A stretch of 64,000 bases of DNA from Acanthochlamys bracteata (GCA_019914995.1 CM034131.1:9642501-9706500); one strand, 5' to 3'. Numbered from the stretch's first letter, positions 49,956 to 62,657 are shown. Numbers and translations are program-made. The notes: generated from the sequence alone by a model not told the origin.

Positions 49956-51840
49956 CTTTGCCGTCGACGAACTGAATCCTTTCTTCGCCTTTCTATTGAA
50001 CAAGATTCAAACCCCTCGATGTTCTGTATTTTTCTTCCCATCCATTCACCACTAATTTTCTCTTCTTTCAAAATTATTCCTCCAGTGAAATTTAAAACCA
50101 ACAGAAACCCACGCACACTATTTCCTTCTGCTCTCTTGATTGAGAAACAAGAAAGATTCTAATTCAGAAATAAATATAAAATAAATAAATAAAAGGTTCT
50201 CTTGCAAGATCGAAAGGACGAGAAGAAAAATTCTCCCAAATTAAACAAAAAAAATTAAAGAAATTTCTGTGCCACTCTCACTGGATTGAGAATCAATCCA
50301 TTGATTGATAAACAGAGAGAGAGAGAGAGAGGTTGAGTGAGAAGAATCAGTAAAGGAATGGAGGAGAAATAAATCAAAACTATTAAAAAGCAAGTTTCTT
50401 TTCTTTTCTAGCGTTCTGCTTGCAGTCTTCTTTCGCGCGCGCGCTACTCCAGGCTTGCGAACGTGGCAACCGATGCTTCGTAGGCCCCACCCAGCGTTTT
50501 GCTCGACCAACAAGGACAGCGAAACGGAGCAGCTAACCTTGTACATAGACAATAAGAACCGTTGATTTTATATAATTGGGAAACATTAGCCGCTGATAAA
50601 AAGAAAGCCGACCGATTTCTATGGTGGTAGGTTAAACCGCGGCAACAGCGGACGTTGTTATATTTGTGAAAAGGGTACCAAACTGTGAAGTGGAATATCA
50701 GTGCACTTGAAGGATAATAATTGGAGAATAGAGTGGCATAGGATTATTGTATTCATGAACTTTCTCGCGAGTGCTCTTGTTTCATCTGAGCCGACGGTTA
50801 TAATTGCCTAATTGGTACTCATAAGCTTGCGTCACTGAAAGACCGTTGGATGTTCGAATCAAGTAATTAATGGTGGAGATTAAGAAGATGTTTGAAATTG
50901 TTTTTTAAACAATTTTGAATACGAAAAATATTTTAAATTTTGTTTAAATAAATTTTACTTTTATCTAACGAATAATAAATAATAATAAATTTTTATTACA
51001 TAAAATTTTTATATTGTTAATTTTAAGTTTTTGTATAATATTTAAAAATTATTTTAAAATATAAATAAAAAATTATAATAAAAAAAGTTAAAAACTTTAA
51101 GCAAACAGTAAGTGGACAAACAATAAACAACGGTCTACAACACCTGACGTTTGTGGCATTTGATCGTATCTTTATGTGTCTCAATTATACAATATTTATT
51201 TAAATTTATTGTTTGTATTTTAGTTTATCTTGAATTTATTAACGGTTTCGTAAAATTTAGATAATATTTGCGCAAAGTTTTTTTTAAAATTTTATATTTT
51301 CAATAATTTTTTAGAAAGCTTTTTAAAATATAAAACAAGTTTATATCGTAAAATTTTTTTATTAATTAAAATAAAAAATAAAACTTATTTTAAAAAAATT
51401 TTAAAATGTCACTTTTTAAATTTTTTTTTTCAATAAACACTTCCAAACTCCCAAACGCACTCTTAATATTTTGTGAAATTTATGTCATACCAATTAAAAC
51501 ACTCTTATAAGACAGAGGTAACTTTTCTAAGCAACTTATCAAACACCCAACCAAAGAGGTCCATGTCTAATTGATGTAAATTCTTTTATGCTCAAAAAAT
51601 TAGACCATCTGATACAGCGATACAACGTCCTCTGGTAGTTTCCAAGAGGAGGCATATATCTTTTAATTGTCTTCGGAAACTATTCTGTATCCCTTGTTTG
51701 CTGTCGCTCTTGTTCTCTTTCATATCTTGAAGCAAATAAAAGTCCTAACTGCATTTTGCGATGAAAAGATTATATTACAGGTCTCGAAATAGGCTCAAAT
51801 TTGGGTTTTTTACCGACACATGAAGACGCTAATATAAAAA
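49956..51840. other. CASP-like promoter and AT-rich spacer
   Basis: Near the gene it holds a GA microsatellite (about 50312-50331) and a (CG)n patch near 50431-50442. From 50880 to 51460 two miniature-element copies are visible. No open frame of interest. Confidence 0.5.
50888..51115. repeat. AT-rich miniature element copy (inverted)
   Basis: The left end is GATGTTTGAAATTG and the right end is TTTAAGCAAACAGT. It has internal ATTTTTATTACATAAAATTT, the reverse complement of the family core. A second decayed copy follows at about 51265-51460, ending CACTTCCAAACTCC. Confidence 0.45.
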
Positions 51841-51849
51841 AAGTTCTAG

Positions 51850-52660
51850 GATATTGTTCATGTGCTATGCACTATATTTCAAGAATGCACTAATTATGGC
51901 GCTTAAATCATAACTCATTTGTGTAGCACATGAATCTTAACTCATAATTTATATGCTATAACTCATGAGTCATGATATTGTTCATGTGCTATAATACTTG
52001 AATTTAGCTTATGGAAATTGGATCATGAATTATAGCACATGGATCTTAAACTTGCATATGAACTATAGCTCATGTAGCATAAAAAACTTTCAGTTAAAAT
52101 TTCAGTGATTATAGCAAGGGCTATGGTTATATTTCATTGATTGTAACATGACTTCATTAATTGCTAGAAGTTGTAACATGAACTTTTTAACAACTCATAT
52201 GGATCTTAGCTTATGGGCTACTTTTTCTCCAAACGTATAGGCACATCACCACAGCTCATGCATGTGAACTACAAGCTATGGGTCTAAACCATGAGCCATA
52301 AGCACATGAACCATAGCTCATAAAACGTTGATTTTAAGTCATCTTCTATAGTTAACAAATTCTAACTCATGATGATAAATATGAGCTATAATTCACTGCT
52401 ACAGTAAGAAATGAGCTAGCTCATGATGTATAATAAGTAATTTAACAATGAGCTATAATACATAAAACTATATACCTCACAGAACATGGATCATACCAGT
52501 GAGATACAGTTCATTGATTTTAGCTGATGACCTATAGCAACTCTTGAACTATAGCTTATATGCTATGTACAGCACATGAACTATAAGCTCATGGAACATG
52601 GATTTTGGCTCTTGAGCCATACTCCACTAATTTTAGCTCATAAACTACAGCATAAAATGA
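51850..52660. repeat. Degenerate array of ATGAGCTAT / ATAGCTCAT motifs
   Basis: Over about 800 bases, short related words recur in both orientations: ATAGCTCATG (52065), ACAGCTCATG (52251), CATAGCTCATAA (52312), ATGAGCTATA (52381 and 52448), a perfect ATGAGCTAGCTCAT palindrome (52411-52424), ATAAGCTCATGG (52582), plus many GCACATGAACTATA, CATGGATCTTA and GAGCCATA variants. It is not a uniform tandem repeat: spacing varies and copies are diverged. No open frame crosses it. I do not recognise the element. Confidence 0.7.
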
Positions 52661-54068
52661 ATATCGCAGATCCCTATTTACCATAAACTGTAGTACACTA
52701 ACAATTCCATGCATCTGGTTAATAGAGATTCAAGATGGCATAGAGAAAGTTATTCTAAACCTATCAGGTATGCTAGCAAGCTACTTTCTACTGATTCATG
52801 AACTCAACTGAATTACTTTCTTGATCCATGAACTCAACTGAACTCTTTTGCTACATAACACAACCAAGCACATGTCATAGTGCATTGCTACCATCTTCAT
52901 GCACTCCCAGAGTTCACTTCAGTTTACCATCCAAGTAACAAAATCAATACGAAATTCTCTCAAGACAGTTTTAGGTACTTCAAAGTTCGACCACAGAAAT
53001 GTATCACAGCAAAGACTCAGATTTTAAGCGTAACAAAAAACTATCAAATTTAAATATAACAAAAGAGAACTATATCAATTTCTCAAGATACCAAATTCAA
53101 GACCACAATCTCTTGCAAATCTACATCTACATCAATATCAATTGAAACAGGTAAATTCCTGGATGCTACCCTACCCTGCAAAAGCACCTCCACAGATTAG
53201 CATATCGATCGAAGATCATTATCATTCAGTGGTAACAAACGACACCCATTGTTGATTATTTAATTTATATTAGATGTCTGAAAGAATACTACAATAGCAA
53301 GGAAGCATTAGAATTTTGATAATAGCTAAAGTGTACGACGAAGTAGACAAGTTTGCAGAAAACAATTGTCCAACAAAAGAAACATTGAACTGCATGTATG
53401 AATGTCACCCTCTACTGCACTTCCACACTCAAGGCAACAGGTGCAGAAAGTGTAAGCATAAACTGTTCATTTCAGAGTTTCTTCCTGAAACCTGTGAGCA
53501 TTCTAGATTATCTTGTTTACATCCTAGAAGGGTACTTACTGATATGAAATGCTAGTACCAGACTCTACCCACATTGACCATTCAAAGTACATCACGAACA
53601 CCACGTCTGGCACCATCATTAAATTCTTAAAGATGCAACAGTTATATCTAGACAGCTTAAATGGATACATCAGTTTTGCAATATTTCTTATCCTTCGTTC
53701 ACGCTCTAATAGTCAGACCCTCTTGACATTGCTCACCAGAAGGGAAAAAGTGTGAAAAACAATAGTCAAGACCCTCAATCAAACCCAGAAGGAAAACCAT
53801 TGCTAAGTGGTTTTAAAAGAAACTTGGATAGGCTGTTGAAGCCAAATAACATTTCTCACTTACAAAGGTTATGTTCTCATAGAAGTACTCAATCTTCTAC
53901 AGACACATCGACTAAAATTGTTAGGACAAAAGAATCTGGGAGGATGCCAATAAAACAAATTCGTCGTGCAAGCTTCGATCCCTTCCACTGTAATCAATCA
54001 ACCAGCTCCAAAAACTAACTACAAATTTCAAAGTAAAAGATGCAACGGTCAAAAAGAGGAAATAACCT
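52661..54068. other. Spacer downstream of TOM6
   Basis: Moderately AT-rich. Several short plus-strand frames (53316-53555, 53549-53755, 53752-54018) show no recognisable family and no shared splice structure. Part of it may be TOM6 3' untranslated sequence. Confidence 0.45.
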
Positions 54069-54230
54069 TCAGAATTCAAGCTTGAGCTCCTCCTTCTCCT
54101 TGGTCAGGAAATGGAGAACGTAAGGCGTTGCGCGAATGATAACAACGCAAGCAGCGAACATCGAGACGTGACTCTTCAGCTTCTTGTAAGCCTCGCCTTT
54201 GTTCGGCCGGCGTACCATGTTCAGAAACAT
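54069..54230 (-). CDS. TOM6: Mitochondrial import receptor subunit TOM6
   Basis: A 53-residue single-exon gene. TOM6 is a small tail-anchored subunit that stabilises the outer-membrane protein import complex around TOM40. The protein starts MFLNMVRRPNKGEAYKKLKS, has one membrane span (about residues 21-41: HVSMFAACVVIIRATPYVL) and ends FLTKEKEELKLEF. This closely follows the plant TOM6 pattern (MFxGMxxRKPxKxEAxKQL, HVxxFxxWVxxIRxxPYxLxxxxxxKxELKxxF). The length equals the Arabidopsis protein (54) within one residue. It lies head to head with the ATL gene, 316 bases apart. Confidence 0.93.
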   Translation of the reverse strand: MFLNMVRRPNKGEAYKKLKSHVSMFAACVVIIRATPYVLHFLTKEKEELKLEF

Positions 54231-54546
54231 CTTCGATCAATTGATTTATTTCTCGCCGGAATTAATCGCCGATCACCCGGACAATCATATTGCAATCACC
54301 CATCAAAAACCCTATACCCGCCTAAAAGCCTTGTTAGTAATACTCGCTGCATCTTAACCGTTGATATTTGGCCACGTATAATTAATCAATTGACTGGTAT
54401 GCCTTGGCATGAAGTTAATGGGCCGTCAATGGGCCCAAGTAAATCAAGACCAGGATAAAGTTAAATTGAACACGCGGGGACAGGGTACCAAAAACCTATA
54501 CTACTACAAACTGACTGGAGTAGCTTTCCATCGCAAGCTTCGACAG
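54231..54546. promoter_or_regulatory. Shared TOM6/ATL divergent promoter with site II and telo-box motifs
   Basis: The 316 bases between two divergent start codons hold two site II elements (TGGGCC at 54419-54424 and 54430-54435) and a telo-box-like AAACCCTA at 54307-54314. Site II plus telo-box is a known promoter pairing for plant housekeeping genes, including nuclear genes for mitochondrial proteins. It therefore fits TOM6 better than the ATL gene. Confidence 0.6.
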
Positions 54547-55698
54547 ATGGAACTAACATTCCCTCCCAACCAACCACCGTCGCCGTCACCCACGGCGTTG
54601 GTGTACGTCGCCAACTGTGTCCCACAACCAGCGGAGGCACCACTTTCCTCCGGCATGCAACGGCGACAGTTATCGACAGATCTCAGCCCGCCGTTGATCG
54701 CACTGGTAGCCGTTCTCGGCATGGCGCTGCTTATTGTTCTCTATGCCCGTGTCTTGTCCAAATTTCTAAATCGTATCCGCCGAAGACGGCGGCGGCGGAG
54801 ATTTTTAATTTCTTCGTCTCCTTCTTCGTTCTTCTCCCACGATCTCGGTTCTCCATCGCCGCCTGATTACTTGTTATCTTCTTCCTTTGCAGCATACCGC
54901 GGCCTCGATGAATCCGTGATCAAAGCTTTACCGCTTTGGTTCTACTCGAAAAAACAAGATCACAAACCTTCGTCTCTGTTTCTACTGCCGTCGTCGAATG
55001 CGATCAGAGAATGTGCCGTGTGTTTGCTGGAATTCGAAGAACACGATTCACTCCGATCGATTCCATCATGCGCGCATGCGTTCCACGTTGACTGCATCGA
55101 CGCATGGCTCCGGTGCCACGCCACGTGTCCTCTCTGCCGTGCCGCCGCCGTTTCTTCCCCCTTCATCCCTCTCCGCGCCGCTCGAATCCGTCCTAGCCTT
55201 GATGAAATCTTCATCGAACAACCGCCGCCACAGCTACCGCCACTTATCTCCGACGAGTCTGAGATCGCTCTCGCTCCTTCATCGCCTGAAATCAACAACA
55301 GTTCCAGCAGTAACAATCTAATCAGCGGTCGATCTAATAATTTTCTTCTCAAACGATCATACTCGTTTGGGTTCGAACGGAGCCTTGCGCTCGAAGCAGC
55401 TACAGCTTCACCATGGAGATCATACAGAAGAAGCTTCTGGAGCAAGCGTTGGCCATCTCCCTTCACTACACACTCACATTCATATTCATATTCATCGTCA
55501 GCGCCAAGGCACTCGAGGGTGTTCTCATCTTTCCGTTTCGTAAAATCACCGTTCGTTCTCCGCCGACGCGGTATTTTCTTTCCATCGCGGAGTCGGTCGA
55601 TGGTGAGTCCGACAACGGTGGCGGGATATTCATCGAGCAGGTTGCGAACCGGTGATCCAGAAGCTTTATTATCGCCGGAGAGACTTAGACAGCGGTAA
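54547..55698 (+). CDS. ATL-type RING-H2 E3 ubiquitin ligase
   Basis: Membrane-anchored RING ligase of the ATL family. Intronless, 383 residues from ATG 54547. Order: a proline-rich N-terminus ([12 protein letters not shown]); one membrane helix near residue 60 ([20 protein letters not shown]); a basic stretch of eight arginines and one lysine-free turn ([11 protein letters not shown]); the GLD-type motif ([18 protein letters not shown]); and RING-H2 with [20 protein letters not shown], then [12 protein letters not shown] and CPLCRA, which has the C3H2C3 order and the conserved Trp and Pro of ATLs. The tail is long and Ser/Arg-rich ([15 protein letters not shown]), probably disordered. Its substrate is unknown. 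The open frame continues upstream to 54409, but the family start is MELTFPP. Confidence 0.9.
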   Translation: MELTFPPNQPPSPSPTALVYVANCVPQPAEAPLSSGMQRRQLSTDLSPPLIALVAVLGMALLIVLYARVLSKFLNRIRRRRRRRRFLISSSPSSFFSHDLGSPSPPDYLLSSSFAAYRGLDESVIKALPLWFYSKKQDHKPSSLFLLPSSNAIRECAVCLLEFEEHDSLRSIPSCAHAFHVDCIDAWLRCHATCPLCRAAAVSSPFIPLRAARIRPSLDEIFIEQPPPQLPPLISDESEIALAPSSPEINNSSSSNNLISGRSNNFLLKRSYSFGFERSLALEAATASPWRSYRRSFWSKRWPSPFTTHSHSYSYSSSAPRHSRVFSSFRFVKSPFVLRRRGIFFPSRSRSMVSPTTVAGYSSSRLRTGDPEALLSPERLRQR

Positions 55699-58697
55699 TG
55701 TCGCCGCGGTATATGGCGGAGAAGATGCGTCAGCGAGCGAGTTAATTAAGAAAGGGGACAGATAGAGTTAATGAGGAGTTAATGAGAGGCTCTGCTTCTC
55801 GGGCCGGTGGTGCAGAGAAACAGAGGGGAGAAAAGCAGAATAGCAGCTAGCAATGGTTGGTGGGAAACATTTAATGCTGGCTTTAAAAGTTAGCGGGAAC
55901 TGCAATTAAAATTTTAATTAAATTTATGGCAAAATTAGAATCTGCGGTTTGGCCACGGCAACTACTGGGCTGATGCAGAGCGGAGCGCATTCCTTGATTT
56001 GAGGTAACACCAATTAAAATCTTTTTCTGGTTTACCTTTGTTTTTTTCTTCTTTTATCTAGTCCATTATTTTAACTTTTGTGTAACAAGCGCTCTAGATA
56101 TGACACGTTACACAGTAGGCCATCTTTAATTTGGTTTTATGAATTACAATCACTAATTGAACTAAGGTCACTATATTAGTGCTATGCGCATACTATAGTT
56201 CATTACCATGATTATCTGTTTAGTGGAGCCTTTAAGAATCATTTTTGAATTAAGAAATATATAACTATCAAGGGACTCAAAACTATGGTTGCGAGCTAAT
56301 TATAAAATAAGTGCAACAGAATATTTATAGTATGGTTTCAGTAACTCAACCATAATCTTATTTATAATAAGCATGTTCTTTATCAATCTGTTGCCTAAGA
56401 AAAATATCATAATTATTTTCTAGCGTAGTAAATATTAGAGAAAGTTGGTACTACTAAATTGTGAAAATAAGTGAAGAGAGCATGATTGTATGAGAAAAGC
56501 CAGTGTGATTCTTGCAAGATCGTGTTATTTATGTCGGAGTACTACTTATGCCCCACACTTCTTCACAGATTTGAATGCTCTTGCTGTTTCCAATCGTTGG
56601 TTGATCAGGCAGAGCATTGAATTCGCTACATGCCCGTGCAGGTGAGCGATCATGGAATTATAAAATACAGTGTGAATGCTGAAGGTTTACTACTACTTCA
56701 TGAATTGGTTCAAACAAGTCATCTAACTCAATGGAGTGCATAATTTGTATGATAGATACATGTTTGACCTGATTCAAGAAACAAATATGTAAATCAGTCT
56801 TCGGTATTAATTACGTTCATGCTAGAATTGATTACATTTTGTAGATGAAATTCTTTTTGTTTGTGTAATTCTTGAACCCTGTTGCTAAAGGTTTATTAGT
56901 TTGCTCTCAAGGAAGCATGATTGTAGAACTTTGAATTTATATGTGATTATTTTGTATGCCGCAAATTAGCAAAAGCATATTTTTCAAATAGAGGTGAAAA
57001 ATATATGATCTTATTTTGCGAATCCAATTCTAAATCGATTTATTTAATTAGGTTCAAGTTTTGATTTAGTTAGATTTAGATCTGTTTCGATTAATTTGAG
57101 ATTGATCCCGTAAATTAAATAAATTCGGATCGAATTTGTTTGAGTCAAATTGATGTATTTAATCTATATAATTATTTATATAAAATATATTATCTAATAA
57201 TTAAAAAATATAAATAATTATATTAAATTTGATTTAATTATATATATAGTTTATTATATTTTAATTAATTATAGATTTGTCGAAATTAATATATATATAT
57301 TTTTTTATATATGACATCTAACAATTTTATCTATTATTTTTAAGTATTATTTTTTTATAATTTTTGTTTTAGTAGTTTTAATTATTTAATGAGTTTAATT
57401 ATGATTGATAATTTTGATTGATATAAATATATAGATGAAATTAGAGTTTAATAATTTTAACTCCGATAATCTAATTTCCAAGTTTTAAATAGATTAAATA
57501 AAACTCAGCCAAGTGGATTTAGAAAACGAATATTGTTCACATTTCCTTTTATCTGCAGTACTAGCTGCTAATCAAACACCAACAATCAGAACTTCACAGA
57601 CTAAGAATGTTATCATCAACAAACACTAGAAAAATCAAATTAGATAAAAATACAAGTTAAATCCATTAATTATCATCAAGAGATTGGGTATTGAAAAAAG
57701 TTCTATTCTATAAATACTATCAAAATGTCTCTTAAATAAGTGAATCCAATATTGTAATCGGCGTTCTCTTGCTTTTATATAAAACTGTTAAGACTTTAAC
57801 GAGTCCACTCGGAATACAAAATCTATTTACAAAATTAATCCTTTCTAATTCGTTTGATTTCCTAGTTGACGTATATCGTATTTCGATGGACCTTACTAAA
57901 GCCCAGCCTCTTCGGCCCAAGGAGAATTAGGCCCTTTCATGTTGGCCCAAGAAAAAGAGTGTGATATCATGTTTAGAAAGTTAATTCACCAATAACAGCC
58001 TTCATTGCCTCGTGCTCCAACCTGCTCTTGAAGTTGAAACCAGAAAACGTATAATAATAGTAGGAGCATCTGACTTTTGGCTCGCATCATATCTACGTTG
58101 GTAGCAATAGTAGTACTTTTGTGACGCACCTTATATTCCAGCCAACGTAGGAGATGTTAAGAATCCTTTATTGAAAAGTGAATATATTAATTTTTAAAAT
58201 AACAAATTTAATTTTTTAATTAAAATATTAATAATAATTAATACTAAAAATTTTTACAATGTAAATTTTTTTATATTATATATTTTTAAAAAATTATCAA
58301 ATATTTTAAAAAATGTATTAAATAATATATAATAAAAAAATAAATAAAAAAAATATTAAGCTCTTTCAAATATCGGCCTGAGTCATTACTTCAGCAGCAA
58401 TACAAACTACAACAGGAAAAAATTCTCATACCACACTGTCGACCGTAGTGGAGCAAGTCATCACTGATATTCAACATCAAACTGGTAGTTTCAATATGAT
58501 CTTTTAAACAACATGGAGAAATACCGTCCAGTGACCTACCAAATTTAACTGGAAGTACATGCAACGATATGAACTCTTAAACCACATTTACAAGCACACA
58601 TCTGCTAATCAGACCACTTATTCGACAATATGCAACAATATGGACCAACAAGGTCTTCAACATAAGGGTGTCTAAAGAAAATGGAGCTTACAGGACT
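55699..58697. other. Spacer between the ATL and COR413 genes
   Basis: AT-rich, strongly so from 57010 to 57430 and 58160 to 58360 (the latter may be a miniature-element remnant). A cluster of GGCCCA/TGGCCCA words lies at 57890-57950 with no gene start nearby. No convincing coding region. Confidence 0.5.
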
Positions 58698-60469
58698 CTA
58701 CAGGAAGTAAACCACCAAGCTCCAGATTGGGAATATGAGCAGAATGACAAGGCCAACGGTGTTGGAAATGCCATTGGCCCTTGAGAATGCATTCTTGAAG
58801 CCACCAGATGATCTGATGTGCTCTTGCAGCAGGTAGCAGCCAATAGCCAAGTTTATGAAGATTCCAATGAGGCCATCCCTCACTGTGCTGGCAATGAAGC
58901 TAGGTGTAACCACGATGAGAAGAATCAATGAGACGAGCAGCTCCAATGTAACTGCACAAAGTAACAATCAAACACAAAAGAAAATTTGTCAGAGAAGTAA
59001 AATTGGTTTACCATATGTGTGCCAGACTTAAAAAGGAAATAAAGAGAAAAGAAAAAAGGAGTTTCAGGTAGATGCTTGTTTAACAATCTCAATATATGTA
59101 CCTGGGAAGTGTCTGTGGAAGAAGAGCTTCATCACAACACCAAGAAATGAGAGCCATCTTCCCAAGTCTCCTCTGCAGGCAAGAAATATCAATTACAATG
59201 AGCAGTCAGTGCAGAAAAACAGGCAACAGAAGGGGCAGTAATTTAATGCCCAAATATATTGGGACTTGAGAGTAATGAGGATGATTACTAGATGGCATAG
59301 TGAACCTAAGCTTGACCATGGAGCAGAGCATCCAAATTCTTTGTTCAAGATTTTGGTTGAAGTTCCAAAAAATTACCCATCTCGAAATAAGCAAACTAGG
59401 TAATTTACCTGAACAGGTCGAATACAACTTGAGGAAGACTCAAGTAGACATAGGGTACAAGAAGTGAAGTCAACATGTTTGTGCGCCAGTTTGTCCGGTC
59501 CAAGACAAGCAAATATCTGCATCAAATAACAAGTTGTAACTAGCAGCTTGGCGAATAATCTTGACAGTGAGGCAAAAGACATACTGTGAATAATAGCAGC
59601 ATCGTCAATACAACGCCACTATTTGCAGAATACATAATCTGCCGGAAACACAGATACCAGACTGAAACGAATCCTAACTTTCTCTACATAGAACTGAATC
59701 CCAATTTTGATGAGAGATATCTCCAATTTTAAGTTTTTGCCACCATCAAACGGAAGCGACAACGTTAATAAGGCGCATCTGTGCCACCTCCTCTTACTGC
59801 TGACAACGTTATATGTAATCTGATTGCATAGCTATCACAGCTAGTAGATTGGTGGTTTGCTCTAACACTCAAATAATCAAGATAATTTTTTCGTTTCAAT
59901 TCCCTTCTGATTGTTTATTGACTTCGCCTAGATACTGCAGAAGAATTCCAACCAAGACTTATCCCACCTAGTAATCAAATAAGCATTCAAATGAAACGAA
60001 CAAGAACTCAAGTTTCTACTAGATCATTAAAATCGCTTCAAGTCTTGAAATAACAAGTCAAGAGCACCAGTTTCAGTTCGTTACCATACGGAAGATTAAA
60101 CAAAGCACGGATCTTACTTTTCAATCCGCTACAGGTATAATAACAACCATATTTACCAAACATAATATAGTAACGCCAGATTCAGACCGGGCAAGTAGAT
60201 ATGTAACACTTCAACAATCACAATAACGGGGAACTCGCAGAGAAATAAGCAGTGGGTAATCAGATAATTAATTGGAGAATGAATGCTCACATGGCAGCAA
60301 CACAAGCGACAACTTGAAGAATTGTTGAGCCGAGCCCAAAGCTAACACCAAGCTTCATGGCATGGCTGGCGAGCTTCTTCGCTGCTGCTTTGAGCTCATT
60401 AAAGTCTCCGGCGATCAAATCGTCGCTGACCACATCGGTCTTCATCTTCAGAATTCCTTCAGTCCTCAT
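58698..60469 (-). CDS. COR413PM: Cold-regulated 413 plasma membrane protein (COR413PM)
   Basis: COR413PM proteins are multi-pass membrane proteins induced by cold and other stress and are thought to stabilise membranes. Four exons join in frame: 60291-60469, 59409-59516, 59102-59172 and 58698-58951, giving 203 residues, the family length. Text: MKTDVVSDDLIAGDFNELKA, AAKKLASHAMKLG, the exon-2 block YLLVLDRTNWRTNMLTSLLV then PYVYLSLPQVVFDLF, exon 3 RGDLGRWLSFLGVVMKLFFH, and the last exon with TPSFIASTVRDG, IGCYLLQEHIRSSGGFKNAF and a hydrophobic end. About five to six membrane helices. No breaks seen. Confidence 0.94.
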
Positions 60470-62657
60470 CTTTCTTTCTTCTCTCTCCCTAAATCAACCA
60501 ATCAATTAAAGAAACGAATTCCAAATTCAGAAAGAAATGAATCGAAGAAGAGTCGCCGGAGTGATGATTCTGACAAAGTTGGAGAAGAACAAGGGAAGAG
60601 AGTGGTGGGATTTAATGAATGTGAGCGAAACTCTCGATGTTTCCGCACATAACGTGCGACTCGTGTTAGAGTACAGCTGGCACTTTGCTGGCTGAAAACT
60701 TCCTTTTGCCTCTCCGTAATACTCTCTCGCTCTCCGAGAGTAGGACCCGCAACAAGTGGGCGTTTGTTTGCTTTCGCTGCTTCCGGATGAGATAGAGATA
60801 GAGATCCGGCAAACTTGTGGGACCCAATAAGATAGAAAAAGAAGAAGTCGCGGTCGTGGAGTTGCCGTGGCGTTATACGGAAGGCTCTGATTCCAGTTGC
60901 CAATATGATATATGCAAATGTTGAATTTTCGGAGAAACAGATAAAATTAATCTCTGTTTCTGCAGAGTTCTTCTATTATATCAATCTATCATTGTTCAGA
61001 CAGTAAAAAGACACTGGTGGAGAGCGATGGGAACAGTAACCAACTATTATTCGGATCATCGATGACGTAACAGTGATTGAGTTGCGCCGGATTCAAGCTT
61101 CCAAAACTTTTGAAATTTCTAAACATGTCAATCGTGATTACACGTAGTTTACGATTGCTGTTTTATAATAGAGCTGTCTAACAGGGTTACCGGAGATTTA
61201 ACAAGAAAAAGATATATTTTTTACAACTCGTGTTCAAATATGTTTAATTTGAGTAACGTGGGTGCTAGTAGTTTACCAACTTGAGTTAATAATAAAAAGC
61301 ATAAAATTTAAAAATAATAAAAAATAAAAAATATCTTTTATTTAATGATCAGACTGAGAGCAGTGATGATCTGGAAAGATAGCGACAACAGGTTGTATTT
61401 AATTAATTTATACAAAATCAAGAGATTGATAATTATGGATTGATTGATTCCTAATAGTTAAATGAAGTATAGGCCAGCATGGTGATAACAGCTTCTGTTT
61501 GTGCCATCTATACTTGATCTAGAAAGAAAGATTTTGAAAACGAAGAAGAAGAAGACAATCCACGTATGCCAAAATTTACGTGGAATTATGTCCATCGTTA
61601 GAGATACATCTATCTGTTTCAGATCATCTTCTCATTAATATCAAAAACTTTTTCTTCTTCTGCTCCTTCTTTGGTTCAGTTATCTGAGCTGGACGAAGGA
61701 GAGAAGTTCGCCAATGGACCCAACTGATCAGTCTGTCGAGCTGCGTGATGATAAGATGGATCGAATATTATTAAAATTATAAGCTGAGCTTGAGATTGTG
61801 ATAGGGGCTATCTATTATGCTTAGCCAGGTCACAATAGTTGCTTTTGAGTGTTTGCCAATTTTGATACCAAACACATGCTCTTGTTAATTCTCATTTTTT
61901 GGTAATAGTAAAACTTCTGCAAGCATAGAACACTAGCGTCTTTCAAGTTTCAAGAAGTGTAATTTCTATAAGCTGATGTCTGAGAGAACTCATAGGTTTA
62001 TTTTTATTTTACATATTACAATAAACATTTTAAAATACAAAAAAATTTTACGGAGATTTTATTCTCACGGTGAGCATTTTCATTCAGTTAGTTGTTTATT
62101 CTCACGGTGAGCATTTTAAATGAACAAAATAAGTGGTAATCGATTAAAAATTAGTATAATATAAAATTGACAACTGAATAAAAATTAACTATACAAATTA
62201 ATTATTTGTTAATGTATTAATTTCGTAATGAATCAGGAGGATATAATGTAAGACGGGCAGTTCTCGTACTTGATATATCATTTTGAGAAATATTTAAAAA
62301 GTCCACCTTGAAAATCATGGACCAAAATCTAAAATTGAAATCCTAATTTGAGAAAGCAGGCGTATATATACAGACAGCTTAAATCAGAGTTGGCCCAAAA
62401 GGAAACTCGTAGATTCCCAAGATAGCCCAACCCAATTCTGACTAGAGCCCAATTGGTTCGGATCCATTCGGACTGGGATCTTTCGATCGTAAATTTACAC
62501 ATATAACATTAGAATCACCCTACAGATCAACAACTAAAATCACAAAATCATCAAACTCCAACAACCGATTGCAAAATATCCATCGTAGATTAACAGGAAT
62601 TCAACACTACCACATGGATAAATGTCGCAGAACAGATAGAGAGAAAGGAGGAAGGTA
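60470..62657. other. COR413 promoter and intergenic DNA
   Basis: The first 450 bases upstream of COR413 are C/T-rich on its coding strand and fit a leader and promoter. The rest is AT-rich. It includes a 22-bp direct repeat pair (62059 and 62096) and a cluster of GGCCCA/AGCCCA words (62390-62455). No gene recognised. Confidence 0.5.
62059..62117. repeat. 22-bp direct repeat containing the palindrome CTCACGGTGAG
   Basis: The word TTATTCTCACGGTGAGCATT, with two further T, occurs perfectly at 62059-62080 and 62096-62117, 37 bases apart. Each copy contains the perfect dyad CTCAC-G-GTGAG. It stands out from the AT-rich surroundings. Confidence 0.9.

Noticed and set aside
50840-50865. Possible tRNA T-loop (TGTTCGAATCAA)
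   Set aside because: No acceptor stem, D-loop or anticodon arm could be paired around it.
53316-54018. Three consecutive plus-strand open frames
   Set aside because: No recognisable domains, frames that do not join at clear splice sites, and composition like the surrounding spacer.
56520-56660. Possible microRNA precursor near the motif CTACATGCCCGTGCAGG
   Set aside because: I could not form a convincing hairpin or match a known mature plant microRNA.
57890-57950. Cluster of GGCCCA motifs as a promoter
   Set aside because: No gene start could be found on either side within a sensible distance, so it is left as an unexplained motif cluster.
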